DNA of 39,951 nt from Methanobacteriota archaeon (lineage in GTDB: Archaea; Halobacteriota; Methanosarcinia; Methanosarcinales; Methanosarcinaceae), in assembly GCA_016841625.1 (NCBI GenBank), contig JAENYU010000008.1, positions 23,673 to 63,623 on the forward strand. The letters are read 5' to 3'. The translations under genes were made by a program, and so were the position numbers. Below, piece after piece: positions 1 to 8,764 of the stretch (position 1 is its first letter; each line of letters begins with the position of its first letter). The notes under the pieces were generated by a model. It worked only from the letters and a program-made list of their open reading frames with translations, did no database searches and was not told the origin of the DNA.

Positions 1-63
1 GGAAAAATAGGAAAAATAGGAAAAATAGGAAAAATAGGAAAAATAGGAAAAATAGGAAAAATA
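1..63. repeat. 9-bp tandem repeat GGAAAAATA x7
   Basis: Seven perfect head-to-tail copies of GGAAAAATA open the window and run into a partial unit. They lie downstream of the lipoprotein gene (minus strand, stop at 107). The array probably continues to the left of the window. Confidence 0.95.
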
Positions 64-106
64 GAAAACGAGGTTAAAATTCACATGAGTTTCGGATTCT
101 TAAGGT

Positions 107-733
107 TCAGACTCCTTCAACCACTCCTCCATTGGCAAAGAACATCATGGTGTCTTCGTCCCCGGAATAAAGAACTAGCTGACCGTTTTCCATTGCCACT
201 GAATTTACTTCGGACAACAGCGTCACATATTGATCATACAATGATCCGGGTCCGCATTCGGCAAGCGTCATCGGGCCTGCCCCCAATGTGAGGGAATTTC
301 CTTCAAGTATGTAGCTCCCTCCTCCACGGTTGCAGTCGGCTTTGATGGAATAAGTACCGTGCCTGGAAAAGACAATGGTATAGTCCTCGGGATTCGACAC
401 TTCTGTTTTGCCTGCAAGACCAGACTCCTGAAGCTCAGTCCACTGCCACTCTATGTTGCTAATCTCCTCAGCCAAGGTTGCTTCGGTCCCTTCCTGTTCT
501 GGCTCATCCATTCCAGGTTCTTCTATTCCGGTTTCTTCTTGCTCGACCTCTTCCTGCCCAGCCTCTGCCTGGTCGGCATCCTCCGGAATGGTTTCGGCAG
601 GCTCTGCCCCGGTAGCTTCTTCAGGTTCGGCAGGAGTTTCCTGTTCAGCACAGCCGAGAGAAAAAACAGCCGCAGTCATAAGCCCGATAGTAAGGAATAA
701 AACAAGACCTATGGACATATTTTCGAGTTTCAT
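107..733 (-). CDS. META-domain (HslJ-like) lipoprotein
   Basis: A 208-residue secreted lipoprotein. Residues 1-27 form a signal peptide ending in a lipobox with Cys28 (SLGCA). Residues 30-85 are a low-complexity Glu/Ala/Pro spacer. Residues about 90-205 match the META/DUF306 fold seen in HslJ: an EWQWTEL start, a central YTIVFSRHGTYSIKADCNRG stretch, then LTLGAGPMTLAECGPGS and a C-terminal MMFFANG. Proteins of this family sit on the outer face of the membrane; HslJ is linked to novobiocin resistance in E. coli, but the role in archaea is unknown. The ATG at 733 has a GGGGGT ribosome binding site about 8 nt upstream. It appears monocistronic. Confidence 0.8.
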   Translation of the reverse strand: MKLENMSIGLVLFLTIGLMTAAVFSLGCAEQETPAEPEEATGAEPAETIPEDADQAEAGQEEVEQEETGIEEPGMDEPEQEGTEATLAEEISNIEWQWTELQESGLAGKTEVSNPEDYTIVFSRHGTYSIKADCNRGGGSYILEGNSLTLGAGPMTLAECGPGSLYDQYVTLLSEVNSVAMENGQLVLYSGDEDTMMFFANGGVVEGV

Positions 734-949
734 AACATACCCCCTAATTGGATAATATTATGAAACTCGTTCTTTTAATATCCTTTTGATTGGACAAAAT
801 TTTAATTTACAGTTGTATGCATCGGTTTCTAAGAACCTGAAGGGATACCTCATAAGACTTTTCAGGCGCTTTCAATTAGTGCCCTGCACCAAGTACGTAT
901 GCTTGAATTTTCGAAATCCGATTTTCCAGGTCTGCTGGAGTAAACGGAT

Positions 950-1342
950 TTACTCTTCTGATTCGTCCCCTTCAGGTTCGACTTTTCCCACTTTTTCCAG
1001 CCTGTGAGCGACGATCTGCTTTCCAACTACAGTGGCAAAACCAGAGAGGATCCCCAGCCCCACAAAGATGTAGACCATTGTAAAAGCTTTTCCCGAATCC
1101 GTTTGAGGGGAAAAGTCCCCATATCCTACAGTCGTCAGGGTTATTACCGAAAAATAAGATGAATCGAGCCAGCTCCAGCCCTCGACGTTGTGGTAAAATA
1201 AAGTGCCCGTAATAAGAATCAGCAATACAATGTATATAAGGGTCTGGAACTCCTCGTTTTTAAGCTGGTCTCTTAAGGTCTTGAAAAACACTATCAGAGT
1301 GGCTAAAATATATAGCGCTACTTTTATCCCCCCTTTAAACAT
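950..1342 (-). CDS. Small two-TM-type potassium channel (Ion_trans_2)
   Basis: A 130-residue membrane protein. It has an N-terminal hydrophobic segment, a second helix (IYIVLLILITGTLFYH), a pore loop with the K+ selectivity signature TTVGYGDFSP, and an inner helix (VYIFVGLGILSGFATVVG), followed by an acidic tail. It has no RCK/TrkA-N gating domain, so it resembles a bare KcsA-like subunit that would work as a tetramer. The neighbour at 1608-1970 is a paralogue. The start is uncertain: ATG 1342 lies close behind a TATA-like AT run and may be leaderless. A GGGGGG run lies inside the reading frame, and alignment with the paralogue would start the protein about 8 residues later, where no ATG/GTG/TTG exists. 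Confidence 0.8.
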   Translation of the reverse strand: MFKGGIKVALYILATLIVFFKTLRDQLKNEEFQTLIYIVLLILITGTLFYHNVEGWSWLDSSYFSVITLTTVGYGDFSPQTDSGKAFTMVYIFVGLGILSGFATVVGKQIVAHRLEKVGKVEPEGDESEE

Positions 1343-1607
1343 ATATTAATAAAAGGTTAAAAATATATCTGCAATGACAGCTTACCCGAAAATGCTGATG
1401 AGCAAAAGGGCGGAAGAAGATCGATAACTCCTTCTTTTTTTTGATCCACTTAAGCCGGGCAAAAAGAAAAGCTAACATATCAATTTAATCGCAATAACAG
1501 AAGGAAAAACTGCAGACATAACTGCTATCCATTAAACGCTGTCAGGACCTGCCTCTCAGATTTCATCTTTACACTTAGTATTTTCAGGTTGTCCAGAGGA
1601 ATTGGAG

Positions 1608-1970
1608 TTATCTCTGCTCTCTTCTCTGTTCCCTCTTCTCGACGCGTTCCATTCTTCTGTTTACGATATGGTCCCCGATAACATTAACAAACCCGAACAG
1701 AATTCCCAACCCTACAAAGATGTAGACTATTGTAAAAGCTTTACCCAAATCCGTTTCCGGAGAAAAGTCTCCGTAACCCACAGTCGTCAGTGTGATGACT
1801 GAAAAATACAAAGAATCAAGCCAGTTCCAGCCCTCGACTTTGTGGTAGACAAAAGTCCCGAGGAGAAGGACCATAACCACGGAAAATAAGAGGGCACGGG
1901 TTTCCGGTTTTTTAAGCAGGTCGTTTAATGATCTCAGAAACATCACCAGGGTGATTAAAACATAAAGCAT
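1608..1970 (-). CDS. Small potassium channel paralogue
   Basis: A 120-residue K+ channel subunit clearly related to the gene at 950-1342. Both share the KVEGW/NVEGW pre-pore segment, SVITLTTVGYGDFSP filter and VYIFVGLGIL inner helix. The C-terminus is a short, highly charged tail (RMERVEKREQRREQR) with no ligand-binding domain. The two genes point the same way but are separated by about 265 bases, so each may have its own promoter. They could be separate homomeric channels or form a heteromer; the sequence does not decide this. Confidence 0.8.
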   Translation of the reverse strand: MLYVLITLVMFLRSLNDLLKKPETRALLFSVVMVLLLGTFVYHKVEGWNWLDSLYFSVITLTTVGYGDFSPETDLGKAFTIVYIFVGLGILFGFVNVIGDHIVNRRMERVEKREQRREQR

Positions 1971-2009
1971 GGTTTCTTTCTCCTTAGCTTTGAAATCGGG
2001 TACAAATCC

Positions 2010-2162
2010 TCCTCAAGTATGGTTCCCCTCAAGTATGGTTCCCTCAAGTATGGTTCCCCCAAGTATGGTTCCCCCAAGTATGGTTCCCCCAAGTATGGTT
2101 TCCCGCCGAGTATAAGTTCTTACCAAGTATATATCTCACCAGGTATAATGCTCATCAAGTAC
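2010..2162. repeat. 14-16 bp minisatellite (CAAGTATGGTTCCC), decaying
   Basis: Six near-perfect units of CAAGTATGGTTCC with one to three extra C residues run from about 2010 to 2104. More diverged units (AAGTATATATCTCACC, AGGTATAATGCTCATC) continue to about 2162. The array fills the gap between the ABC permease 3' end and the K+ channel start. Confidence 0.9.
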
Positions 2163-2212
2163 AAAACCTCCTGATCACTGACAATGTGCCTCAAGCAAGA
2201 GTTCAGACCTCC

Positions 2213-3643
2213 TCAAAACTGCGGGTTTTCCATGCCATCCCATTTCCTGAAACTTCTCCCGAGAAGGTAAACGGCCACAGGCACCAGCGCCAGGTCCGCA
2301 AGCAAATAGTAAGAGCCCAAAATCGACAAAAAGATGTTGAGGATCAGGACCGGGACTATTGAGAGGGCATAAAGGGCAAAGGTCTTTCCATTGTAAAGGT
2401 TCACTGAAGGGTAAAGCCCCGTCAGGTAGACGAGTACAGTGACCATGTAGAAAGATATGGAGAGAAAGACCAGCAAAGAAGGAACAAGGGTGTAAGGTTC
2501 CGTCCTCAAGCCGATGCCGAAGAGGAAAACGAGAGGGACGACATTCAGGAAAGCGTAGCTGTCAAGTTTGCTTTTTATCACGTCCGAGACTTTCAAAGGG
2601 AGAAAGGCATAGGACGCAAATAGGTCGAATTCTGTAAGCCAGTTGTACATTGAGGAAGAAAGCACCCCCAGGATCAGGGAGAAGAGGATCAGGGAGTCCA
2701 TTGCAGGGATCACGTTTCCAAGGGCAGAGAGCAGCACCCAAACCAGTGTAGCAGGAAGCAGGAAGGAGAAGATAATTTTCCCAAGCCCTCCTTCACTTCT
2801 TTTCAGGTCAAGGAAGTCCTTTGCAACAAAAGATGAGTAGCGGTAGGAGCCAAGACGGGCTGAAAGCCCGGAAAAGGAGTTGGAAAAACTCTTCTGCACC
2901 TGGGGATAGTCCACTTTCAGGAAGATAAGGGATAGTGCGCAAGGAAGTATAATCAGGAAAGCCGGGGCCAGAAGGTGCCGGGTTTCGGAAGGTGCCAGGT
3001 AAAAGGCAAGTCCCGGCAGGGCATACAGGACTTCCACATTGAAATTCCCTGAGGCAAAAAGCAGGGCAGGGAACGCCAGCAGTAAGCCGGTGATCACGGC
3101 TTTTCCCGAATGGGCATAGACCGTGGAAAGGAAAAACACAACGGAAAGCCCGATCAGGAAGGAAAGGGAAAGTGTAAGCGTGAGAAGCGGGATCTTGAAG
3201 CTTCCGGCAGCTGAGGGAAGTACGAGTTTTACCGCCAGGGAAAAACCTGCAACGAAAGGCAGGACGTAGAGGATAAAATAGTACACGACATCCTTTACCA
3301 GGAAGTTCAGGAAAATGACCCTCTCGGAAACGGGAAGTGTCCTTGAAGAATATGCAATCAGGCTTGCCTGCCCGAAACGCCGGTTCATGAACTCCCTGCC
3401 CATGAGCCCGAAAGCTCCCACCATGCCTCCCACCAGCAGGAAAAAGTAGTGCATCCCGAGAACGATCCCGGTATCAGTAACGATTTCCCTGATGACCGGG
3501 AGGACCAGGCTCACAAAGAACGTGAAGAGGAAGATGAAGCCCGGAAAGAGGGCAAAGCCGCTGTGCCCGAAGAGGCTGGAGTGCATCCGCCATTCTTCTT
3601 TCATCATGCTTTTGAAAATGTCAAACATGGCAACCATTCCCAT
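2213..3643 (-). CDS. ABC transporter permease (ABC-2-like)
   Basis: A 476-residue polytopic protein with roughly ten or more hydrophobic segments and a short cytoplasmic N-terminus (MFDIFKSMMKEEWRMHSS). This layout is typical of ABC-2-type export permeases. It begins 60 bases after the stop of the ABC ATPase gene at 3704-4465, on the same strand, so the two almost certainly form one transporter. The substrate cannot be read from the sequence. Three in-frame ATGs lie near the start (3643, 3637, 3628); the third (MFDIF) looks most natural, giving 471 residues. Confidence 0.75.
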   Translation of the reverse strand: MGMVAMFDIFKSMMKEEWRMHSSLFGHSGFALFPGFIFLFTFFVSLVLPVIREIVTDTGIVLGMHYFFLLVGGMVGAFGLMGREFMNRRFGQASLIAYSSRTLPVSERVIFLNFLVKDVVYYFILYVLPFVAGFSLAVKLVLPSAAGSFKIPLLTLTLSLSFLIGLSVVFFLSTVYAHSGKAVITGLLLAFPALLFASGNFNVEVLYALPGLAFYLAPSETRHLLAPAFLIILPCALSLIFLKVDYPQVQKSFSNSFSGLSARLGSYRYSSFVAKDFLDLKRSEGGLGKIIFSFLLPATLVWVLLSALGNVIPAMDSLILFSLILGVLSSSMYNWLTEFDLFASYAFLPLKVSDVIKSKLDSYAFLNVVPLVFLFGIGLRTEPYTLVPSLLVFLSISFYMVTVLVYLTGLYPSVNLYNGKTFALYALSIVPVLILNIFLSILGSYYLLADLALVPVAVYLLGRSFRKWDGMENPQF

Positions 3644-3703
3644 GCAATCATTTATGCTTGATATTCGACCTGTTCGTTTCCTATCTGTTCATTTTCTATT
3701 CCT

Positions 3704-4465
3704 TTATTCCTGGGCAATCATGCCGGTAATTCCCGGCTCACAATTAAGCTGGCTTTCCCCGGGCTGTCCCACCAGTTCCAGGAAGAACTCTTCCAGGTCC
3801 CTATCTTCCATCTCAGGGTCGTCCATGCGCCCGCTGTGGACAAGTTTGCCCTTATAGATAATCCCGATACTGGTGCAGATCTCTTTTGCGATTTCCAGGA
3901 TATGGGTGGAGATGAAGATCGTACCCCCGTTTTTCACGTATCCCCTGAGGAAATCCTTTACTTTCCGCTGCATAACGGGGTCCAGGTTGATCAGGGGCTC
4001 GTCGATGATTGCAAGTTCCGGCTCGTGCAGGAAGGCCTGGGCAAACATCAGTTTCTGGCGGGTACCCCGGGAGAGGTCTTTGCAGAGCACGTCTTTCTGG
4101 TCTCCGAAATCGAAAAACTCAAACCACCGTTCGCAGGCTACCTCATATCCTTCCAGCTTCCGGATTTTTGCAACGAAATACAGGTACTCTTCCGCGGTCA
4201 GGAAACTGGGCGGAGTTTCCTGCTCCGGGATTACCCCCACAAGCTCCCGGACCTTGAGCGGGGCTTCCAGGACATCCACCCCATGTACCCTAAGGGAGCC
4301 TGAACCCGGTTTTAGCTGCCCCGTGAGCATTTTTATCATGGTGGTTTTCCCGGAGCCGTTCGGCCCCAGGAGCCCAAAAAGTTCCCCTTTTTTGACGGAG
4401 AGGTCCACGCTGTCCACTGCTTTTATATTTCCGAAAGGTTTTGATAGACCTTTTACATCAATCAT
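3704..4465 (-). CDS. ABC transporter ATP-binding protein
   Basis: A 253-residue nucleotide-binding subunit. It has Walker A GPNGSGKTT (34-42), a Q-loop at Gln82, signature LSRGT (131-135), Walker B LAIIDEP (151-157) and the switch His188 in ISTHIL. All ATPase residues are present. A C-terminal tail of about 40 residues follows the core. ATG 4465 has GGAG 8 nt upstream. It pairs with the permease gene immediately downstream, and the AI-2E-type gene ends 53 bases upstream on the same strand, so three genes may share one transcript. This is the CcmA/NatA-type class of exporter ATPases. Confidence 0.9.
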   Translation of the reverse strand: MIDVKGLSKPFGNIKAVDSVDLSVKKGELFGLLGPNGSGKTTMIKMLTGQLKPGSGSLRVHGVDVLEAPLKVRELVGVIPEQETPPSFLTAEEYLYFVAKIRKLEGYEVACERWFEFFDFGDQKDVLCKDLSRGTRQKLMFAQAFLHEPELAIIDEPLINLDPVMQRKVKDFLRGYVKNGGTIFISTHILEIAKEICTSIGIIYKGKLVHSGRMDDPEMEDRDLEEFFLELVGQPGESQLNCEPGITGMIAQE

Positions 4466-4518
4466 GTTCCTGGCTCCTGCAAGTCTTCCTTCCCCATAAG
4501 GGTAAATCTTGCAAGTCT

Positions 4519-5571
4519 TTATTCTTCATCAGGATAAATTTTAATCAGTGCTTTGTAAGACTCAATAATTATTATCTTGTATATAATGAAAATCGGAATT
4601 GCAAATACCATCCCAAGGGGACCGAGCAGCCTGGAGGCAGCAAGGGTCAGGACCACACTCAGGAGGGGGTTGATGTTTACCTTTTCCGAGATCATGAAGG
4701 GGATAAGGTAGAAGTTGTCCACAAGCTGGGCGACCAGGACCGTGCCTGCTGCCAGGATGGCTGTTTCCGGGCTGTTGAAGTAGCCCACGATTATTGGGGG
4801 AATCGCCCCTATTATCGGACCGATGTAGGGGATGATGTTCAGGAAACCCGCCAGGATTCCCAGGAAAAACCAGCCGTCAACCCCTGCAAGATAAAAACCC
4901 GTGCAGCAGATCAGGCCCACAACAGCGCTTTCGAGCATCTTTGCGCTAAAGAAGTCTTCAAGCTCTCGCCCCATCCCTTTTAAAGCCCTGTCGATAATCC
5001 CGGCATGTTTCGGGGGAGCATATTCGTGGATGTAGCTGCCAAGCTTATTCCGGTGCCTGAAATACATGCTGAACATCAGGGGAATTATGAGGACGCCCGC
5101 GAAGAGATAGTAGGAAATTTTAGATATAGTTCCGGTGAGTTCGGTAAAGATGGCATTACCTACTGCCTGCAGGTCCCCGGGTTTGATAACTCCGGACTTC
5201 GTAAGCCTTACAAACTCCGATTCGCTCCCGAAAAGCGCGGAAGACCCGCCTGTAAAGTCCTGCTGCACTTTTGCAGCTTCGGCTAGCAAAGCTGCTATCT
5301 CATCCATCTGGCTGCTGATAAGAAACACAACAGCAAGCAGGGAAAAAAGAATCAGGGAAACTCCTATGGCCTTCCGGTTCAGGTTCGGGAACCTGTCCAT
5401 AACCCTGTCAAAGTAGGAGAGTAATTTTTCACTGATCAGGAGCAGGATCATCCCCAGAATAAGGACTATGAAAATGTCCTGGAAATAAAACAGGACTGCA
5501 AAAAAACCTGCAAAAAGCACGGAGATTGCAAACAGGAACCTCCATACATACCTGTTAGCACTGAGTGCCAT
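4519..5571 (-). CDS. AI-2E family (UPF0118/DUF20) membrane transporter
   Basis: A 350-residue membrane protein with an N-terminal helix pair, a soluble stretch of about 100 residues and a C-terminal block of helices. The block contains the family features GFLNIIPYIGPIIGAIPPIIVG and LVAQLVDNFYLIPFMISEKVNINPLLSVV. Members include the autoinducer-2 exporter TqsA and Na+(Li+)/H+ antiporters, so the substrate here is unknown. ATG 5571 is preceded by GAAGGACGGGAAA and, further up, an AT-rich promoter-like TTTATATG. It may lead an operon with the ABC genes. A 12-mer AGACTTGCARGA occurs twice between its stop and the ABC start. Confidence 0.88.
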   Translation of the reverse strand: MALSANRYVWRFLFAISVLFAGFFAVLFYFQDIFIVLILGMILLLISEKLLSYFDRVMDRFPNLNRKAIGVSLILFSLLAVVFLISSQMDEIAALLAEAAKVQQDFTGGSSALFGSESEFVRLTKSGVIKPGDLQAVGNAIFTELTGTISKISYYLFAGVLIIPLMFSMYFRHRNKLGSYIHEYAPPKHAGIIDRALKGMGRELEDFFSAKMLESAVVGLICCTGFYLAGVDGWFFLGILAGFLNIIPYIGPIIGAIPPIIVGYFNSPETAILAAGTVLVAQLVDNFYLIPFMISEKVNINPLLSVVLTLAASRLLGPLGMVFAIPIFIIYKIIIIESYKALIKIYPDEE

Positions 5572-5879
5572 TTTCCCGTCCTTCTTTCATATTTCATCTC
5601 TTTTTAATTTTTTATATCCACAGTATAAACTTCTAAATTACATATAAACGTATAGCATGGTGAATAAATGGTTCGTTTAATGCCGGATTATTCAGGGTTT
5701 GTTAATGCAAAATTATGTGGAATTGATTCAGTCAAGCTTGATTCACCAACTTTCATATTATTAGAAAAGTTCCATAGCAACAGCTTTTAAGCTCTGATTT
5801 TGCTACGAAAACAGCCCTTAAAAGTTTAGCATGTGGCCTATCTGGAAAAGGTTATCATGTACTCTGTCCGGAATTCTTT
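5572..5879. other. Intergenic, promoter of the AI-2E gene only
   Basis: About 300 AT-rich bases. The part next to 5571 holds the AI-2E gene leader and a TATA-like element (TTTATATG on the minus strand near 5640). Nothing else recognisable; it may include decayed 3' sequence of the truncated TrmB gene at 5880. Confidence 0.5.
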
Positions 5880-6239
5880 TTAGCACCTTATTCCGAGTTC
5901 CGCAGATTTTCCAAAATCCGGGACTTCCTTTTCAAGGCTTAAGGCATTGAGGTCGTAGAAGGTCTCGTTCAGAGATAGCATAAAATCGGCCCTGATCCTC
6001 GAAATCAGTTTATCGGGACGGAGGCAGATAAAATGAGTCGGTTCCCCTTCAATAATCCGGACATACCCTTTCTCCGCCATTCCTCTAAGGACTTTGTACA
6101 CCTTGGGCCTGGGCACGCCGCTTGCTTCATAGATTTCCCTTGCTGTTCCCGTTTTCAAACAGACAAGGGAGGCATAGATCTTTGCCTCGTTCTCCGTAAA
6201 ACCGAGTTTCTGCAGGTTATTGATAAGTTTCAGGGACAT
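5880..6239 (-). CDS. TrmB-type transcriptional regulator, N-terminal domain only
   Basis: A 119-residue protein made almost entirely of a TrmB winged helix: LGFTENEAKIYASLVCLKTG, REIYEASGVPRPKVYKVLRG and the wing AEKGYVRIIEGEPTHF. It is followed by the usual coiled linker (PDKLISRIRADFMLSLNETFYDLNAL). Complete TrmB proteins continue for another 100-150 residues with a sugar- or effector-binding domain; this one stops at GKSAELGIRC. Either it is a functional DNA-binding-only protein or a truncated pseudogene. The stretch just before the stop has the EVPDFGKS motif where larger relatives continue, which favours truncation. Confidence 0.75.
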   Translation of the reverse strand: MSLKLINNLQKLGFTENEAKIYASLVCLKTGTAREIYEASGVPRPKVYKVLRGMAEKGYVRIIEGEPTHFICLRPDKLISRIRADFMLSLNETFYDLNALSLEKEVPDFGKSAELGIRC

Positions 6240-6350
6240 GCTTTTCCTCCGTGAAGGATACTAAAAATTAAAGTTCGAGATAGATTCTTTTTAAATTCAT
6301 TTTGTTATGTTTGCCGTGGTTTCGAGCTTTCCTGTCTCTGGTCTCCGGGC

Positions 6351-6836
6351 TTACTTTCCGCTTCCCATTGCCGAATCGATTTTTCTCAGGACTCGTAACA
6401 TTGTTCCAAGGCTCTTTTCAAAATCCCTGTAATCCTGCTCTTCACACAATCCCAGCAGCTCGGCAGCCATCTCCTCGGCTATTCCATTCAGGAGCTCATA
6501 ACACCGCTCCCCCTTTTCCGTAAGGGAAATGAGGACTTTTCGGCGGTCTTCAGGATTGTCTTTTCTCCGGACAAACCCTTTTTCCTCCAGGGAATCCACC
6601 ATTCTCGAAAGGCTGCTCCGGTCCATGCCCACGTATGTCCCGATGGTCGAAGGCATGATTTCCTTTACCACTCCTATTATCTTGATAACGGCAGGTTGAT
6701 TTTTACTAAGCTCCTTGAGTTCGGCGTTTTCAGATAAGGCTAACTTTTGAAAAAAATGGTCTTCAAACAATTTGCTGTGAAGTGCCTGATATTCAAGGTC
6801 CATTAACCTTATTTCCTTAATACATTCTGGGTCCAT
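6351..6836 (-). CDS. MarR family transcriptional regulator
   Basis: A 161-residue winged-helix repressor. The recognition region IGTYVGMDRSSLSRMVDSLEEKGFVRRKDNPEDRRKV shows the typical MarR helix and the DxR wing motif (PEDRRK), followed by LTEKGERCYELLNG and C-terminal dimerisation helices. I place the start at ATG 6836 (MDPECIK), which has GGAGA 5 nt upstream. The frame stays open to 6917 but that extension lacks a ribosome binding site. MarR proteins usually respond to phenolic or oxidant ligands; the target here is unknown. The 640-base upstream gap contains the palindrome TTGCTGCAA at 6971-6979, a possible operator. Confidence 0.85.
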   Translation of the reverse strand: MDPECIKEIRLMDLEYQALHSKLFEDHFFQKLALSENAELKELSKNQPAVIKIIGVVKEIMPSTIGTYVGMDRSSLSRMVDSLEEKGFVRRKDNPEDRRKVLISLTEKGERCYELLNGIAEEMAAELLGLCEEQDYRDFEKSLGTMLRVLRKIDSAMGSGK

Positions 6837-7459
6837 GTTTTCTCCAATGATATGTGAGTATGAGGCTGCAATAAATCCGGAAGCGACGAATGACTTTGCA
6901 GATTTGCAGTCCTGCAACCCAAATTTGACAGATTATGGTAATTAATATAGTACGTGATTAAAAAAACACTTTGCTGCAAGGCATATATTAAAAAATATAC
7001 TATGTAGCAAGAAATTTAAAAACACCATATCTAATTTAAAACCGTTTGGCAAAAACAAAAGCAATAGACCTATTTATACAGTACAAAATGTATGCTCCTG
7101 TCAAACTAAGGCTGCAAAAAGCCTCCCAGCAACTGGCCATTAAGTTCCCAATCCAGGTATAACTGAGATTTCAGTAGATGATATTGCAATAGTTAGTATA
7201 ATGATAGTTAGTATTAAGATTGATGCAAAATCAACTGATGATTAATCATCGAAATGGTAGAATCGTATTTAAAATTATCCATTTACTTCAATTTGTCTGA
7301 GTATTCAAGTATCTGCCCTGAAAATTGACAGTTTGCCCTAAAATTGAAAATTGAATTGAAACATTAATCAAAAAAGACCGCAACCCGATAAATGCCCGAT
7401 GCTGGGGGTTTTTCGGGCAATCTATCAGGGGCCACTTCCCAAATTCCAGGTTCGGAATT
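6837..7459. other. Intergenic gap, no gene found
   Basis: More than 600 AT-rich bases. Seen in it: the MarR ribosome binding site, the palindrome TTGCTGCAA (6971-6979), and an AT inverted repeat (ATATATTAAAAAATATAC, 6983-7000) that could be a promoter or operator. From about 7050 to 7380 there is no open frame or repeat I can interpret. Confidence 0.5.
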
Positions 7460-7493
7460 TTCAGTCTGTGGATTTATTCAGTCTGTGGATTTA
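7460..7493. repeat. 17-bp perfect tandem duplication across a stop codon
   Basis: TTCAGTCTGTGGATTTA occurs twice in direct succession (7460-7476 and 7477-7493). The stop codon of the aldo/keto reductase gene (7478-7480) lies inside the gene-proximal copy, so the 3' end of the gene has been duplicated. Confidence 0.9.
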
Positions 7494-8686
7494 TTCCCTA
7501 ACATTTGTTTTGCCATGGCTGCCCTCTGCTCAAGATCCGGTCCCTCAAGGTCCGCTACCACGGCTTCGAGGATAGTAGGGATCTCAAGGTGCTGGGGGCA
7601 TTTTTCCATGCACTCTTCACACTGCACGCAGAGGGAAGCAAATGCGGGATCTCCGCCTGAAAAGGCCCCACCCAACCTTGCTGCATACATGAACTTTGCC
7701 TCGTCTTCATTGCCAAACATATGCAGGCTGTTGTATACATCGAAACAGGCAGGAATATCCACCCCTTCAGGGCAGGGCATACAGTACCTGCAGCCGGTAC
7801 AGCCCGCTTTCATGAGTTCCCGGTACTTTTGTTCCACCCTGCTTACAAGCTGCAGCTCGCTTTCTGCCAGGGAATTCGGGTAACCCTCACCTGCTATTTT
7901 CAGGTTCTCTTCGATGTGAGCTTCCTCGTTCATGCCGGAAAGTACGACCGTAACCTCCGGATGGTTCCAGACCCAGCGAAGTCCCCATTCCGCCGCTGTC
8001 CGCTTCTCGGGGGCTTCAGCCCAGATTTCTTCCACCGCAGGAGGCACGGGGCTGGCGAGTTTTCCTCCGCGCAGGGGCTCCATGATGATTATGCCGAGGC
8101 CCTTTGAAGCAGCATATTCCAGACCCTCCGTGCCTGCCTGGTTCTTTTCGTCCAGGAAGTTGTACTGGATCTGGCAGAAGTCCCAGTCATAGGCGTCCAC
8201 TATCCGCTTGAAATCCTCTTCGGAACCGTGGAAGGAAAAACCTGCATTGATTATGCGGCCGTCAGCTTTTGCCCTGTCGAGGAGATCGGTGACCCCGAGT
8301 TTTTCTACCCTGTCCCAGAGTTCACCCGCGAGGCCGTGGACGAGGTAATAGTCAATATGGTCCGTGTTGAGTTTTTTGAGCTGGGCGTTCAGGAATTTAT
8401 CCATTTCTTCGCGGCTTTCAATCATCCAGGAGGGAAGCTTTGTTGCAAGTTTGACCTTTTCCCGGTAGCCATCGGCAAGGGTGCGACCCAGGAATGGCTC
8501 GCTAGCACCCATGTGATAGGGCCAGGCCGTATCGACATAGTTTACACCTTGGTCGATTGCGTAGCGAACCTGGCTTCTGGCTCTTTCTTCATCGATCGTT
8601 CTGTCTTCATTTACGGGAAGGCGCATGCACCCGAATCCCAGTATTGAGAGTTCGTCTCCGTTCTTTGGCATTTTCCTGTACAGCAT
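7478..8686 (-). CDS. Aldo/keto reductase with C-terminal ferredoxin-like domain
   Basis: A 402-residue protein. Residues 1-275 form an aldo/keto reductase barrel with the catalytic tetrad Asp52 and Tyr57 (YVDTAWPYH), Lys83 (ATKLP) and His117 (YLVHG). Residues about 290-370 contain two cysteine clusters, CTGCRYCMPC and CVQCEECMEKC, typical of two [4Fe-4S] centres. This architecture suggests reduction of a carbonyl or related substrate linked to ferredoxin-type electron transfer; the substrate is unknown. A TetR gene lies 78 bases upstream on the same strand, and a site resembling the TetR palindrome sits in its promoter region (8731-8744). The stop codon lies in a 17-bp duplication. Confidence 0.9.
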   Translation of the reverse strand: MLYRKMPKNGDELSILGFGCMRLPVNEDRTIDEERARSQVRYAIDQGVNYVDTAWPYHMGASEPFLGRTLADGYREKVKLATKLPSWMIESREEMDKFLNAQLKKLNTDHIDYYLVHGLAGELWDRVEKLGVTDLLDRAKADGRIINAGFSFHGSEEDFKRIVDAYDWDFCQIQYNFLDEKNQAGTEGLEYAASKGLGIIIMEPLRGGKLASPVPPAVEEIWAEAPEKRTAAEWGLRWVWNHPEVTVVLSGMNEEAHIEENLKIAGEGYPNSLAESELQLVSRVEQKYRELMKAGCTGCRYCMPCPEGVDIPACFDVYNSLHMFGNEDEAKFMYAARLGGAFSGGDPAFASLCVQCEECMEKCPQHLEIPTILEAVVADLEGPDLEQRAAMAKQMLGNKSTD

Positions 8687-8730
8687 TTTCCACTCTCCAT
8701 ATTTTTGATTGATTCTGGATTAGATTTTGA

Positions 8731-8744
8731 TTGACTGATCATTC
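8731..8744. promoter_or_regulatory. Probable TetR half-site in the reductase promoter
   Basis: TTGACTGATCATTC, about 45 bases upstream of the reductase ATG. It resembles the perfect palindrome TGACTAATCAGTCA found in front of the TetR gene (9368-9381), and has an internal TGATCA palindrome. The shared TGACT-nAT core suggests both are bound by the same regulator. Confidence 0.45.
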
Positions 8745-8764
8745 TAAATTTCTGTGAAAAAAAA

